DNA from: Calditrichota bacterium
GTDB taxonomy: Bacteria > Calditrichota > Calditrichia > Calditrichales > J004
Length of the DNA: 64,000 nt
NCBI GenBank assembly: GCA_013112635.1
Contig: JABFGF010000014.1
Span: 22,158 to 86,157 of the forward strand
Direction of reading: 5' to 3'
Part shown: positions 7,559 through 17,453 of the stretch, one piece after another
Position numbering within the stretch: the stretch's first letter is position 1
Layout of the letters: each line of letters starts with the position of its first letter
Translations under genes and position numbers: made by a program
Notes under the pieces: generated by a model
What the model was told of the DNA's origin: nothing
The model's database searches: none
Seen by the model: only the letters and a program-made list of their open reading frames with translations

Positions 7559-8904
7559 TTAACACCTCCTTTTGTGTCTTCAGAAATTGTTGATACGGTC
7601 AGGGCATCAGAAATAAAATATTTATTTGCAACCATTTTAATATCTTCCACCGTAACCTGATCATAAAGTGCATATAAATTATTTAATGATTCAGGATCAC
7701 CTGTAAGCATAATATAGTGACAAAGTGAGTTTGCTATATTGCTTGGGTTATCAATGCTCATAGCAAAGCTGTATTTTAGATTGGATTTTGTTTTGGCAAG
7801 AATTTCTGCATCAACGCCATTTGCTTTTACATTTTCAATGGCCTTTATAACTTCGTCTTTGAAATATTGCAGATCTTTTTTATCCACCATTGAGGCTCTG
7901 ATATTAAACAGGTTTGGATCTCTTGAATCTCCTGCACCACCACCCAGGAAACGAGCTTTCTGTTCGGTTAATACCAATTTTTTGTAAAGATCTGATGTCC
8001 TTGAAAAAACTATGGAAGACATAACATCCAATGCAGGCATATCGATCTGATCATCTTTAAATGCGGGACCTTTATAAGCCAGGCTCATGTATGGTGGGAT
8101 TTCGCCATTTTGAAGATGTGCATAGCGCGTACCTTTTTGAGGTGGTTCTTCAGGAACAACAGAAACGTAACTTCCTGTTTCCCATTTTCCAAAGTACTTT
8201 TCTGCAAGTTTGTTTACCTGGTCATCTGTTACATCACCTACTACAACGATGGTGCAATACTCCGGACGATAATAACGATCGAAAAACTGAAGGGAGTATT
8301 TGTATTGATTCGGCATGTCAACGATATCATCAAAAAAGCCCATGGTTGTGTGCTTGTATGTATGAACGTCAAATGCTGTATTTAGCATTTTCTCATAGAT
8401 TCGTGAATAAGGGCTGGCATAATTTTTTGTATATTCACCTTTTACCGCTCCTGCTTCAGTCTTAAATCCATGTTCAGAATAATTAAGATTCATGAAGCGG
8501 TCGGCTTCAAGCTCAAACATGGTTTCCAGTTTTTCTGCGTTTCCGGTAATGTGATATACAGTTCTGTCTTGAGATGTATTGGCATTGGCCGATGCTCCGG
8601 TTGATTTTAATACAGCGCCATATTCAGCTTTGGAATATTTGTCTGTACCACGGAACATCATGTGCTCAAAAAAGTGGGCAAATCCGGTTACACCTTTTTC
8701 AACTTCATTGCGGGCTCCAACACGTACAACAATATAAAATGCTGCCAATCCGGGGCTGTCAAACTGGACTGTCACAACATTTAACCCATTGTCAAGCTTA
8801 TGCTGATTAATTGGATATGGCAAAATCTTATCTGAGGCGATTAAGCTGCCAGCAAAAATAAAGACCATTGCCATAAGAATAGCGGCATAAAATTTATGCT
8901 TCAT
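7555..8904 (-). CDS. M16-family zinc metallopeptidase, catalytic subunit
   Basis: The protein has 449 residues with a signal peptide (residues 1-23). The inverted zinc motif HFFEH is at residues 77-81, and the distal ligand Glu157 is 76 residues after His81, the spacing known for pitrilysin. NxxQDRTVYH follows at 109-118. The C-terminal half contains the RxxxLY-like segment SRTSDLYKKLVLTEQKA. It is probably a periplasmic or surface oligopeptidase working with the downstream non-catalytic partner. The start has a strong Shine-Dalgarno (taaggagga). It is the first gene of a two-gene minus-strand operon. Confidence 0.93.
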   Translation of the reverse strand: MKHKFYAAILMAMVFIFAGSLIASDKILPYPINQHKLDNGLNVVTVQFDSPGLAAFYIVVRVGARNEVEKGVTGFAHFFEHMMFRGTDKYSKAEYGAVLKSTGASANANTSQDRTVYHITGNAEKLETMFELEADRFMNLNYSEHGFKTEAGAVKGEYTKNYASPYSRIYEKMLNTAFDVHTYKHTTMGFFDDIVDMPNQYKYSLQFFDRYYRPEYCTIVVVGDVTDDQVNKLAEKYFGKWETGSYVSVVPEEPPQKGTRYAHLQNGEIPPYMSLAYKGPAFKDDQIDMPALDVMSSIVFSRTSDLYKKLVLTEQKARFLGGGAGDSRDPNLFNIRASMVDKKDLQYFKDEVIKAIENVKANGVDAEILAKTKSNLKYSFAMSIDNPSNIANSLCHYIMLTGDPESLNNLYALYDQVTVEDIKMVANKYFISDALTVSTISEDTKGGVK

Positions 8905-9136
8905 GCTTCCTCCTTAAGGATTATTTATTTTGATGTGGTTTTTTAGAAAAGAAAAGACTTCTCATATAACGATTGTGCATTAAAAATGTTACATGGTTTT
9001 GCTCATGAAAAACTATTTAATTTAGAATTAAAATTTTTACCGTCAAACAGAAAAGTAAATCCAAAATTGATTGGGTTGTTTGTTGGAAAAATTCTTACAT
9101 TTATCTTCCCGGTTAAGTTGAAACCAAGGAAATTAT

Positions 9137-9484
9137 ATGGTCAAAAATATCGATTTATTTAAAAGAGAAAAAGTAGCTGCTGGCAAAGATACATTTATGC
9201 AGGTTTTGATCAGCGCTGATGATGCACCTAATTTTGCCATGCGCCGTTTTACAATCGAACCTGGTGGATCAATGCCGATGCACACAAACCTGGTTGAGCA
9301 TGAACAACTTGTTTTAAATGGTCGCGCAAAGGTAGTAATTGATGGTAAAGAATTTGAAGTAAAAAAAGATGATGTTGTTTTTATCCCGGCCGGAGTTCCA
9401 CATAATTATAAAACTTTGGGAGATGAAGATTTTCAGTTTTTGTGCCTGGTGCCAAATAAACCGGATAAGATTGAGTTAGTTTGA
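9137..9484 (+). CDS. Cupin domain protein
   Basis: The protein has 115 residues forming a single cupin barrel. Motif 1 reads PGGSMPMHTNLVEHEQLVLNG (His, His, Glu-like ligands), and motif 2 reads FIPAGVPHNYKTLGDED with a His. It probably binds a divalent metal; the substrate is unknown. It is transcribed away from the M16 operon. It is followed after 154 bases by endonuclease IV with no obvious link. Confidence 0.88.
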   Translation: MVKNIDLFKREKVAAGKDTFMQVLISADDAPNFAMRRFTIEPGGSMPMHTNLVEHEQLVLNGRAKVVIDGKEFEVKKDDVVFIPAGVPHNYKTLGDEDFQFLCLVPNKPDKIELV

Positions 9485-9638
9485 GGAAAATTGACAATTG
9501 ACAACTGATAATTGTAGGATTGAACTAAAGATTAGTTCAGTGCTTTTCAATAATTCATTATTCCAATATTCCATTGTTAGATGCGATTAAGAAAACGAGA
9601 CTGATTAAGATTATGAGCAAGAGAAGGAGTACAGATTT

Positions 9639-10481
9639 ATGAAATATATCGGGGCACATGTAAGCTCATCCGGAGGTGTGGAAAACGCTCCCTTAAATGC
9701 GAAAGAAATTGAAGCAAAAGCTTTTGCGCTATTTGTTAAAAACCAACGGCAATGGTTTGTAAAACCTTTGACAACAGAAAGTATTGATGGTTTTAAAAAA
9801 AATTGTGAAGAATTGAAATTTGACATGGATTATGTTCTGCCGCATGATAGTTATCTTATTAACCTGGGCAGCCCCGATCCGGATGGCCTGGAGAAGTCGC
9901 GCAATTCATTTTTAAAAGAGATTCAGCGTTGCGAGCAGCTTGGAATAAAAATGCTCAATTTTCATCCCGGCAGCCATTTAAAAAGAATAAGTGAAGAAGA
10001 GTGCCTGGACAGAATTGGCGAATCGTTGAATATGATGCTGGATAAAACAACCGGCGTAACATTGCTGATTGAGAATACGGCCGGGCAGGGCAGCAATATG
10101 GGTTACAAATTTGAACATTTGGCTCACATTATAGATATTGTTGAAGATAAATCCCGAATCGGTGTTTGTATTGATACATGCCATACTTTTGGTGCCGGAT
10201 ACGAATTAAGAAATGAAGACGGTTTTAATAAAACTTTTAAAACTTTTGAAGATATTGTGGGTATAGAATATCTGAAGGGCATCCACTTAAACGATTCAAA
10301 AAAAGAATTTGCCAGCCGGCTGGACAGGCATGAAAGTATCGGCGATGGTCTGATTGGAATTGATGCATTCCGGTTTATAATGAACGATCCAAGATTTGAA
10401 GATATGCCGATAATCCTGGAAACGCCAAATCCTGAGCGCTGGGCTGAAGAAATAAAAATGCTTTATTCAATGATTAATTAA
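9639..10481 (+). CDS. nfo: Endonuclease IV (AP endonuclease)
   Basis: The protein has 280 residues, the usual length. The family motifs appear in order: [10 protein letters not shown] at the start, [67 protein letters not shown] and ILETPNPE. His and Asp/Glu residues in these motifs bind the trinuclear zinc centre. It cleaves DNA 5' to abasic sites in base excision repair. The Shine-Dalgarno is aagagaaggagt (9609-9631 region). The upstream 150 bases are repeat-like and AT-rich. Confidence 0.97.
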   Translation: MKYIGAHVSSSGGVENAPLNAKEIEAKAFALFVKNQRQWFVKPLTTESIDGFKKNCEELKFDMDYVLPHDSYLINLGSPDPDGLEKSRNSFLKEIQRCEQLGIKMLNFHPGSHLKRISEEECLDRIGESLNMMLDKTTGVTLLIENTAGQGSNMGYKFEHLAHIIDIVEDKSRIGVCIDTCHTFGAGYELRNEDGFNKTFKTFEDIVGIEYLKGIHLNDSKKEFASRLDRHESIGDGLIGIDAFRFIMNDPRFEDMPIILETPNPERWAEEIKMLYSMIN

Positions 10482-10511
10482 ATGGAGATATAAAAATTGG
10501 AGGAGAAGAAT

Positions 10512-10739
10512 ATGGAAATCACTGCAGCGGAATTTAGACAAAATGTTTATAAATTTCTTGATGAGGTAATAAAATCAGGCAAGTCCATAACAATTATTAA
10601 AGAAGGCAAGAAAATAAATCTAAGCCCATACCTGGAAGAAAAAACAGGGATGCGTGCTTTCTTTAAAAAGAAAGACGAAGCTCCGGATGAGCACATACAT
10701 CTTGATTTGTCAGAAGATTGGGAGACAGAGGATAAATAA
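10512..10739 (+). CDS. Phd/YefM-like antitoxin, apparently without a toxin
   Basis: The protein has 75 residues from the ATG at 10512, which has a strong Shine-Dalgarno (ggagga, 10499-10504). The TTG at 10497 is in frame but overlaps that site. The N-terminus (MEITAAEFRQNVYKFLDEVI, then SGKSITIIKEGKKI) is the Phd/YefM DNA-binding dimerisation fold. The C-terminus is acidic (SEDWETEDK). No PIN, RelE or Doc gene follows; the next gene is a 64-residue protein without a toxin motif. It starts only 30 bases after the nfo gene. Confidence 0.75.
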   Translation: MEITAAEFRQNVYKFLDEVIKSGKSITIIKEGKKINLSPYLEEKTGMRAFFKKKDEAPDEHIHLDLSEDWETEDK

Positions 10740-10822
10740 TTTTTCATTCTTTTATTGCTCTCCCATTTCGTTCTTGGTATCTTCTTTTTAGTAAACTTCA
10801 TCCTTAATCTGAAGGAGGAATT

Positions 10823-11017
10823 ATGTTCACTGAGAATTTAAATATTGAGGAAAAACAAATAATTGTTGAAACCCTCGAAATGTTTCTTTCGGATCTGCGT
10901 ATGGAAATTTCTCATACCGACAAGAAAGAATTCCGGGATGAATTAAAACATCGAAAAACCGTTATTGCCAAAACAATCCATTTACTTAAGGATCAGCAAC
11001 CGTTAAATTATCATTGA
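10823..11017 (+). CDS. Small hypothetical protein
   Basis: The protein has 64 residues and a very good Shine-Dalgarno (aaggagg, 10811-10817), so it is probably translated. It is soluble and probably all-helical, starting MFTENLNIEEKQIIVETLEM, followed by LSDLRMEISHTDKKEFRDEL. I do not recognise a family. It lies just after the orphan Phd-like antitoxin, but nothing in it resembles a toxin. Confidence 0.7.
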   Translation: MFTENLNIEEKQIIVETLEMFLSDLRMEISHTDKKEFRDELKHRKTVIAKTIHLLKDQQPLNYH

Positions 11018-11118
11018 AGAAGTAGGAATTTGGAAGTGAGAAGTAGGTGTAAGAAAAAACTTAACAATCTTACATTCTTTCAGTCTTAAAATCATAAATC
11101 CAAAAAGTGAGGTATGAT

Positions 11119-11415
11119 ATGCAAACATTTGTATTAATGACCAAACTTCCCCCCGAACTTACCAGCAAAATAAAACAGCGTGAACAGATTGGCCGCAACT
11201 GGCTTGGGCAGGTTCATGAAAAATGTCCTGAAGTGAAATTTGTGGCCCACTATGCCTTACTGGGCAAATACGATTTTATGGATATCTTTGAAGCACCGGA
11301 TGCGGAGACAGCGGCAAAGGTTTCCCTAATCAGCCAGAAGGAAGGTGCTTCCCAAGCCGAAAGCTGGACAGCAATTCCATACAAACGTTTTGTTGAGTTG
11401 ACCGAAGAACTTTGA
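11119..11415 (+). CDS. GYD domain protein
   Basis: The protein has 98 residues from the ATG at 11119 (Shine-Dalgarno tgagg, 11108-11112). A GTG at 11107 is in frame but coincides with that Shine-Dalgarno. The sequence FVLMTKLPPEL, then AHYALLGKYDFMDIFEAPDAETA and ESWTAIPYKRF matches the GYD family, a ferredoxin-like alpha-beta fold of unknown function. It stands alone between unrelated genes. Confidence 0.82.
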   Translation: MQTFVLMTKLPPELTSKIKQREQIGRNWLGQVHEKCPEVKFVAHYALLGKYDFMDIFEAPDAETAAKVSLISQKEGASQAESWTAIPYKRFVELTEEL

Positions 11416-11562
11416 CCGGAACTGGGGTTTTACATTAATAATATTCCAACTACAATTTTGAAACTATAAATCATCCGAGATTTGACTTATAATTAATGAT
11501 TTAATCCGCAAACCCTGCCTTTTATATTGCATTTTTGAAACCAGATAAGTAGGTTGTTTTAG

Positions 11563-11612
11563 GACGGCTATTATTTTACCATTTATGATATTTTGCATAC
11601 AATTTAGCCGTC
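11563..11612. other. Inverted repeat upstream of a lipoprotein gene
   Basis: The arms gacggcta (11563-11570) and tagccgtc (11605-11612) are perfect inverted repeats separated by 34 bases of AT-rich sequence. They lie in the 233-base gap before the lipoprotein gene at 11649. This could be a leader hairpin or operator. I could not match it to a known riboswitch. Confidence 0.35.
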
Positions 11613-11648
11613 TAAAGTAAAAACCTCTAATTAAATTATTTTAACAAA

Positions 11649-12554
11649 ATGAGAATAAAACTTTTATTAATTTCCATATTTTTTTTGATATTCCTTTCCT
11701 CATGTTGTACAGGTCTAAGACACTCTTTAATAACAGATATTGGATCTGAGAAGTTCAGACATTATAACGATGTTGATTCTTCACTTTGTACACCCAAGCC
11801 TATTCATAAAAAGGTTCTTTATGTTCCTCTACGAACTGCGCAATGGATTTCTTATGGAGTTGGATTTGGTTCTTTGGGAATAGTTGCTTTATCTGTGGCT
11901 TTAAATGATAATGATGAAGAAGATGAAAATTATGACATTGACAATGAAAGCTATTTAAAAAAGGTTGAACCAATAAAATTACTTGGGATAGGTGCGTCTT
12001 CTTTACTTGTGGGAGCTTCGTTTGACTATTTTGCAAATTCACTTTTAAGCACATCTCCTTCTGTTAAAACATATCATCATAAATATGAGCCTGAAAAAAA
12101 AATAAACTCATATCATTCTAAAACCAATTCAGCCCTTATTGATTCTTTTATAAATAGGACATGGATTGTTCAAACGAATAAAAATCAGAAACCGTATTTT
12201 AAGATTTTAAAATGGGATTTAATTCAAAATAGTGTAGAAATAAAAATATTGCATTTGCAGGAAAAGCATGAAGCAATTGGAGAATCTATAATCAAATTGC
12301 ATTCGGATGGTTCCTATTTATATTCATATAAATCAAAATTTGGTGACCACTCCAATGGAAAAGCTACTTTGAACGATGACAAAATCAATGCTCGCGGAGA
12401 TCTTCAGTTAAAAGATGGGACCGAGTTTAAAATTGAAATTGTTATAGATTTAGTTTCAGACAATCTTATGAGATGCATATCAAAATTTCAAAAAGATAAT
12501 GAATGGTCAGAGGAAAAAACCACATATTATCAATTATCAAAAATTGCAAACTAA
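11649..12554 (+). CDS. Lipoprotein of unknown function
   Basis: The protein has 301 residues with a lipoprotein signal and lipobox (FLIFLSSC, Cys18 or 19). Two hydrophobic stretches follow (WISYGVGFGSLGIVALSVAL and IGASSLLVGASFDYF), each of about transmembrane length and separated by an acidic linker (NDNDEEDENYDIDNESY). The C-terminal 130 residues, from FINRTWIVQTNKNQKPYF, look like a lipocalin-like beta domain. No family was recognised. The gene is very AT-rich and has no clear Shine-Dalgarno (aacaaa before the ATG). It is probably monocistronic. Confidence 0.7.
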   Translation: MRIKLLLISIFFLIFLSSCCTGLRHSLITDIGSEKFRHYNDVDSSLCTPKPIHKKVLYVPLRTAQWISYGVGFGSLGIVALSVALNDNDEEDENYDIDNESYLKKVEPIKLLGIGASSLLVGASFDYFANSLLSTSPSVKTYHHKYEPEKKINSYHSKTNSALIDSFINRTWIVQTNKNQKPYFKILKWDLIQNSVEIKILHLQEKHEAIGESIIKLHSDGSYLYSYKSKFGDHSNGKATLNDDKINARGDLQLKDGTEFKIEIVIDLVSDNLMRCISKFQKDNEWSEEKTTYYQLSKIAN

Positions 12555-12682
12555 ATGGCATTATTTCGGTTGGAAAGTTTTACATCAATAACTCCATTAG
12601 TACCAAAAATTATCCCTATCTGAACCCGCGATAATTCCCGCAGTAGAAAGCTCTTGATTTTCATTTAACCAAAGGAAAAACA

Positions 12683-14005
12683 ATGAGCCTAAACAAAGTT
12701 AAGAATTCAATTACTGCCCGCTTGATTATTATAGCCATTATGACCATTGTGCTATTAATACCCGCAATATTAATCCAAAATTTAGTTGAGGAACGTCAAG
12801 AACGACGCGTGGAAACTGAAATCGAAATAAGTGATAAATGGGGTGCATCACAAACAATTTCAGGTCCCATCGTAGTAGTTCCTATTCTTGAACAAATTAA
12901 AACTGATAAAACAAATAAGACTATTCATTACCGCAATTACGCCTATTTTTTACCTGACGATTTACAAATTGAAGGAAAGATGGATCCTCAGATTCGTTAT
13001 AGAGGTATTTATGAAGTTGCGTTGTATTCCTCGTTGTTGCAGTTTAATGGTTCATTTAAAATCAAAAAAGATCTGGATGCAGTCAATTCTTATGGCAAGG
13101 TTTTATGGGATCAAGCTTTTCTTGCTATTGGCTTATCAGATATGCAGGGTATAAATGATCTTGTTAAAGTAAAATGGGCAGATCAAAATAAAACTTCCAT
13201 TCCGGGGATTGAAGCCAAGGAATTGTTTCAATCTGGCGTGAATATTCCAATTGATCTTTCAGACAACAAATCAAATTATGACTTTTCATTTGCTTTAAAT
13301 ATTAATGGTAGCAAACAACTTTTCTTTTCTCCACTTGGTAAAGAAACAAATATCAAACTCGAATCAAGCTGGAATAATCCCAGTTTTTCAGGGGCCTTTT
13401 TACCAAAAAAAAGGGAAGTTACGGAGAGTGGCTTTTCTGCAACCTGGAAAATATTGAACTTGAATAGAAATTATCCACAGTTATGGATTGGCAATCAATA
13501 TAAAATTGAAAACTCTGCTTTCGGTGTTGAGTTACGGTTGCCGGTTGATGAATATCAGAAAACGATGCGTACTACAAAATATGCAATCATGTTTATAGCA
13601 CTTACTTTCCTAACTTTTTTTATGATTGAAGTTCTAAATAAAAAAATGCTACACCCCATTCAATATTTATTGATCGGTTTTGCTTTATTGTTGTTTTACA
13701 CCTTACTCCTGTCTTTTTCAGAACACATTGGTTTTCAGAGCTCATACATTATTGCCACCATTAGCATCACCGGTTTAATAACGTCTTATTCAAAAAGTAT
13801 TTTAGGGAAGCCAATCCAAATGTTTACTGTACTTGGCACCCTTACCGGATTATATAGCTATCTGTTTATCATTCTTCAACTTCAGGATTATGCACTGATT
13901 ATGGGTAGCATTGGTCTGTTTTTCATTTTAGCAATTGTAATGTTTGTGACTCGAAAAATTAATTGGTATTCGGCGATTGAAATAAAGCAAGTATCTAAAG
14001 TTTAG
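12683..14005 (+). CDS. creD: CreD-like inner membrane protein
   Basis: The protein has 440 residues, the usual CreD length. An N-terminal transmembrane helix (ARLIIIAIMTIVLLIPAIL) is followed by the family hallmark VEERQERRVETEIEISDKWG and SGPIVVVPIL. A periplasmic domain runs to about residue 300. A cluster of about five C-terminal helices follows (YAIMFIALTFLTFFMIEVL, YLLIGFALLLFYTLLLSF and onward). CreD is linked to envelope integrity and beta-lactam response in enterobacteria. No CreBC two-component genes are next to it. Confidence 0.9.
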   Translation: MSLNKVKNSITARLIIIAIMTIVLLIPAILIQNLVEERQERRVETEIEISDKWGASQTISGPIVVVPILEQIKTDKTNKTIHYRNYAYFLPDDLQIEGKMDPQIRYRGIYEVALYSSLLQFNGSFKIKKDLDAVNSYGKVLWDQAFLAIGLSDMQGINDLVKVKWADQNKTSIPGIEAKELFQSGVNIPIDLSDNKSNYDFSFALNINGSKQLFFSPLGKETNIKLESSWNNPSFSGAFLPKKREVTESGFSATWKILNLNRNYPQLWIGNQYKIENSAFGVELRLPVDEYQKTMRTTKYAIMFIALTFLTFFMIEVLNKKMLHPIQYLLIGFALLLFYTLLLSFSEHIGFQSSYIIATISITGLITSYSKSILGKPIQMFTVLGTLTGLYSYLFIILQLQDYALIMGSIGLFFILAIVMFVTRKINWYSAIEIKQVSKV

Positions 14006-14125
14006 CAAGCGCTAATTTGAAACAATGGCTTGCATGTCTCGTAGGGAAGATTCTATATTTCAGGAATTTTTATTTCACATCTTACATTCTTAATAAAATA
14101 CCTACTCACCTTGGAGGCCATTGTA

Positions 14126-17100
14126 ATGAAACGTTCAATTGTTTTAGTACTTGCATCATTATTGTTTTCCAATTTTTTATTTGCTCTTCCACCCGAAGAC
14201 AAAAGTATTTTAAATGAACAGACCTTTTCCGGTTTAAAGCTGCGTGGAATTGGCCCTGCTTTTACATCCGGGCGTATCGCGGATATTGCTATTCATCCCG
14301 ATGATCCAAACTTGTGGTATGTTGCCGTAGGTTCCGGCGGCGTATGGAAAACCAGAAATGCCGGGACAACCTGGCAGCCTATTTTTGATGACCAGCCTTC
14401 ATACTCAATTGGATGTATCACAATCGATCCTAATAATCCGAGTATAATTTGGGTAGGAACAGGTGAAAATGTAGGCGGCAGGCATGTCGGTTATGGCGAT
14501 GGTGTTTACCGCAGCCTCGATGGTGGTGGCAGCTGGGAAAATATGGGACTGAAGAAATCAGAGCATATTTCCAAAATTATCGTTCATCCTGAAAATTCTG
14601 ATATAATCTGGGTTGCAGCTCAAGGACCACTCTGGTCAAAAGGCGATGAGCGTGGTTTATACAAAAGTACGGATGGTGGTAAAAAATGGAAAAAAGTTTT
14701 AGGTGATGCCAAATGGACTGGTGTTACTGATATTCTGATCGATCCTGATAATCCAAATCGTTTATATGCAGCAACCTGGCAACGGCACCGCAATGTGGCA
14801 GCCTATATGGGCGGTGGCCCGGAATCAGGAATTCGCAGTTCAAACGATGGTGGTGACACCTGGAAAAAACTGGGCGGTGGTTTACCGGGCGGCAATCTTG
14901 CTAAGATTGGTTTAGCCATGTCCCCGCAAAACCCAAATGTACTTTATGCAGCCATTGAGTTGAATCGTAGAAAAGGTGCAGTTTACCGCTCTGCTAACAG
15001 GGGCCTCACATGGCAAAAAATGTCAGATACGGTTTCCGGTGGAACAGGGCCGCATTATTACCAAGAACTTTATGCCAGCCCTCATGCTTTTGATAGAATT
15101 TATCTTGCCGATGTGCGCATGCAGGTTTCTGATGACGGCGGTAAAACTTTCCGCAGAATGAGAGAAAGGGCAAAGCATTCTGATAATCACGCCATGGCAT
15201 TCAGTAAAACAGATCCTAATTGGCTATTAGTTGGAACGGATGGTGGTTTGTATCAAAGTTTTGATTTAGCAGCGAACTGGTATTTTTTTCCAAATTTACC
15301 GGTGACACAATACTATAAAGTTGCAGTGGATGATTCTGAACCGTTTTATAATATATATGGTGGAACTCAAGACAATTTTTCACAAGGTGGTCCTTCCCGG
15401 ACACTTTGGGCCAATGGAATTCAAAACTCCGACTGGTTTTTAACATTGGGCGGCGATGGTCATCAGTCTGCCACAGAACCGGGAAATCCGGATATTGTAT
15501 ATGCTGAATCGCAAGAGGGATTTTTATCGCGCATAGATCGTACAAATGGCGAGACAATATCAATCCAGCCGCAACCTGAGGCCGGCCAAGATTATGAACG
15601 TTTCAACTGGGATTCACCGATTTTAGTTAGCCCTCATAAACCGACACGACTTTATTTTGCTTCGCAAAGGGTATGGAAATCTGAAAACCGCGGTGATAGC
15701 TGGACAGCAATTTCCGGCGATCTGACTCTTGACCAGGAGAGAATTAATCTACCGATAATGGATAAAACCTGGGGTTGGGATGCTCCCTGGGATTATTATG
15801 CAATGTCCAACTACAATACCATCACATCGTTGGCCGAGTCCCCAAAACAAGAGGGTTTGATTTATGCCGGTACAGATGATGGGCTGATCCAGGTGACAGA
15901 AGATGGTGGAAAAAACTGGAGAAAAATTAACGTAAGTAGCTTACCTGGTATTCCTAAAACAGCATTTGTAAATGATATTAAAGCAGATTTATTTGATGTT
16001 AACACAGTTTATATTGCGCTTGATAATCATAAGTTTGGTGATTTTAAACCCTATCTTTTAAAAAGTACAAATCGTGGTAAAAGCTGGACATCTATCGTAG
16101 GCGATATTCCCGATCGTACATTGGTTTGGAGGGTTGTTCAGGATCATGTAAAACCAAATCTATTATTTACGGCCACTGAGTTCGGAATTTATTTTACAAT
16201 TGATGGGGGGAAGAAATGGATTAAGTTAAGCGGTGGCGTGCCAACAATTTCATTTCGTGATTTGGCCATTCAAAAACGTGAGAATGATTTAGTGGGTGCT
16301 TCTTTTGGACGTGGATTTTATGTTTTCGATGATTATTCCGTTTTACGTGAAGTTTCTGAAAAAGAACTTCAAAAGGAAGCTGTAATTTTTCCTGCCCGTA
16401 AAACTTGGTGGTACATGCAAAAAGGAATGCGCGGCTTTTTCTCCGGAAACAATTATTCAGCGCCTAATCCTCCATATGGAGCAGTTCTTACTTATTATCT
16501 GAAAGATGCACTGACAACCAAAAAATCGGAACGTAAAAAGAAAGAAGGAAAACTTAAAAAGGATAAGAAGAATTTAAAATTCCCGGGTTGGGATGTTCTG
16601 ACGGCCGAAAAGCGCCAGGATGCACCACAGATATGGGCTATCATTAAAAATAGTAAGGGCGAAGTAATCCGTATTTTCCCTGCCGTGAATAAAAAGGGTT
16701 TTAACCGCATTGTATGGGATATGAGATATCCACCAACAGATGCTGTTAACAGCCTTAATGATTTTAATGGTGGATATACTGGTGCTATGGTTGCTCCCGG
16801 AACATATTCTGTGACGTTGGCAAAAATGGAAGACGGTGTTTCCGCAGAAATTGCCGGACCAATGGAATTTGAAATCGAACAACTGGCAAAAGGCGCTTTG
16901 ACCGGATCTACACCTGAGGAAGTGTCAGCATTCTGGCAGGAAACAGAACGATTTAATAAATCTATGACCGCAGCCAGGAGTGTTTTTACAAAAGCGCTGG
17001 ATCGTGTTAAAATATTGCAAAAAGTATTATCACGCTTAAAGCTTGCTCCTGGAAATTTGGATAAACAGATTCATGACTTGAAGCAGGAAATGTTTGAAAT

Positions 17101-17377
17101 GGAAGAGGAGCTATTCGGCAGCACGCTGAAAAGAGAAGTTGGAGAAAAGAATAATCCAACTATGGTCAGTAGACACCGGGTTGCATCTGGCAATTGGGGA
17201 ACGACATACGGGCCAACTCAAACGCAAAGGCGCAGTCTGGAAATAGCCGCCGAGGAATTCCAAAAGCTAAAAATAAAACTGGAAAAGATTACAAGTATAG
17301 ATATTCCGGCATTTGAAAAGGCTTTAAAAGATGCAGGTGCCCCATATATTGATGGTCAGGAAATTCCTGAATATTAG
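14126..17377 (+). CDS. Secreted VPS10/sortilin-like BNR-repeat protein
   Basis: The protein has 1083 residues from the ATG at 14126 (Shine-Dalgarno ttggagg, 14111-14117); a TTG at 14111 would overlap that site. The signal peptide is SIVLVLASLLFSNFLFA. The region 30-720 is built of BNR/Asp-box repeats (SLDGGGSWENM, STDGGKKWKKV, SNDGGDTWKKL, TEDGGKNWRKI, TIDGGKKWIKL) forming the VPS10/sialidase-like propeller. A later beta domain contains AIIKNSKGEVIRIFPA, and a helical C-terminus follows. Proteins of this type are frequent in Bacteroidota and Calditrichota and often annotated as glycosyl hydrolases, but no catalytic residues can be assigned. There is no T9SS tail. Confidence 0.88.
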   Translation: MKRSIVLVLASLLFSNFLFALPPEDKSILNEQTFSGLKLRGIGPAFTSGRIADIAIHPDDPNLWYVAVGSGGVWKTRNAGTTWQPIFDDQPSYSIGCITIDPNNPSIIWVGTGENVGGRHVGYGDGVYRSLDGGGSWENMGLKKSEHISKIIVHPENSDIIWVAAQGPLWSKGDERGLYKSTDGGKKWKKVLGDAKWTGVTDILIDPDNPNRLYAATWQRHRNVAAYMGGGPESGIRSSNDGGDTWKKLGGGLPGGNLAKIGLAMSPQNPNVLYAAIELNRRKGAVYRSANRGLTWQKMSDTVSGGTGPHYYQELYASPHAFDRIYLADVRMQVSDDGGKTFRRMRERAKHSDNHAMAFSKTDPNWLLVGTDGGLYQSFDLAANWYFFPNLPVTQYYKVAVDDSEPFYNIYGGTQDNFSQGGPSRTLWANGIQNSDWFLTLGGDGHQSATEPGNPDIVYAESQEGFLSRIDRTNGETISIQPQPEAGQDYERFNWDSPILVSPHKPTRLYFASQRVWKSENRGDSWTAISGDLTLDQERINLPIMDKTWGWDAPWDYYAMSNYNTITSLAESPKQEGLIYAGTDDGLIQVTEDGGKNWRKINVSSLPGIPKTAFVNDIKADLFDVNTVYIALDNHKFGDFKPYLLKSTNRGKSWTSIVGDIPDRTLVWRVVQDHVKPNLLFTATEFGIYFTIDGGKKWIKLSGGVPTISFRDLAIQKRENDLVGASFGRGFYVFDDYSVLREVSEKELQKEAVIFPARKTWWYMQKGMRGFFSGNNYSAPNPPYGAVLTYYLKDALTTKKSERKKKEGKLKKDKKNLKFPGWDVLTAEKRQDAPQIWAIIKNSKGEVIRIFPAVNKKGFNRIVWDMRYPPTDAVNSLNDFNGGYTGAMVAPGTYSVTLAKMEDGVSAEIAGPMEFEIEQLAKGALTGSTPEEVSAFWQETERFNKSMTAARSVFTKALDRVKILQKVLSRLKLAPGNLDKQIHDLKQEMFEMEEELFGSTLKREVGEKNNPTMVSRHRVASGNWGTTYGPTQTQRRSLEIAAEEFQKLKIKLEKITSIDIPAFEKALKDAGAPYIDGQEIPEY

Positions 17378-17398
17378 ATTAGAAATAAGTTTTAGAAT

Positions 17399-17431
17399 AA
17401 GGGGTATTGTGCCAATTGTACAATACCCCTT
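17399..17431 (+). terminator. Strong rho-independent terminator
   Basis: A perfect 12-base stem, aaggggtattgt (17399-17410) and acaatacccctt (17420-17431), encloses a 9-base loop and is followed by a T-rich run. It ends the VPS10-like gene and separates it from the convergent LamG/PA14 gene. Confidence 0.9.
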
Positions 17432-17453
17432 TTTATTTTTGGGATTATAGATT

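Noticed and set aside
9491..9520. A ttgaca element with taggat 18 bases later, as a promoter for nfo
   Set aside because: The spacing is acceptable, but the region is repeat-like and about 120 bases from the gene, and the promoter consensus of this phylum is not known to me.
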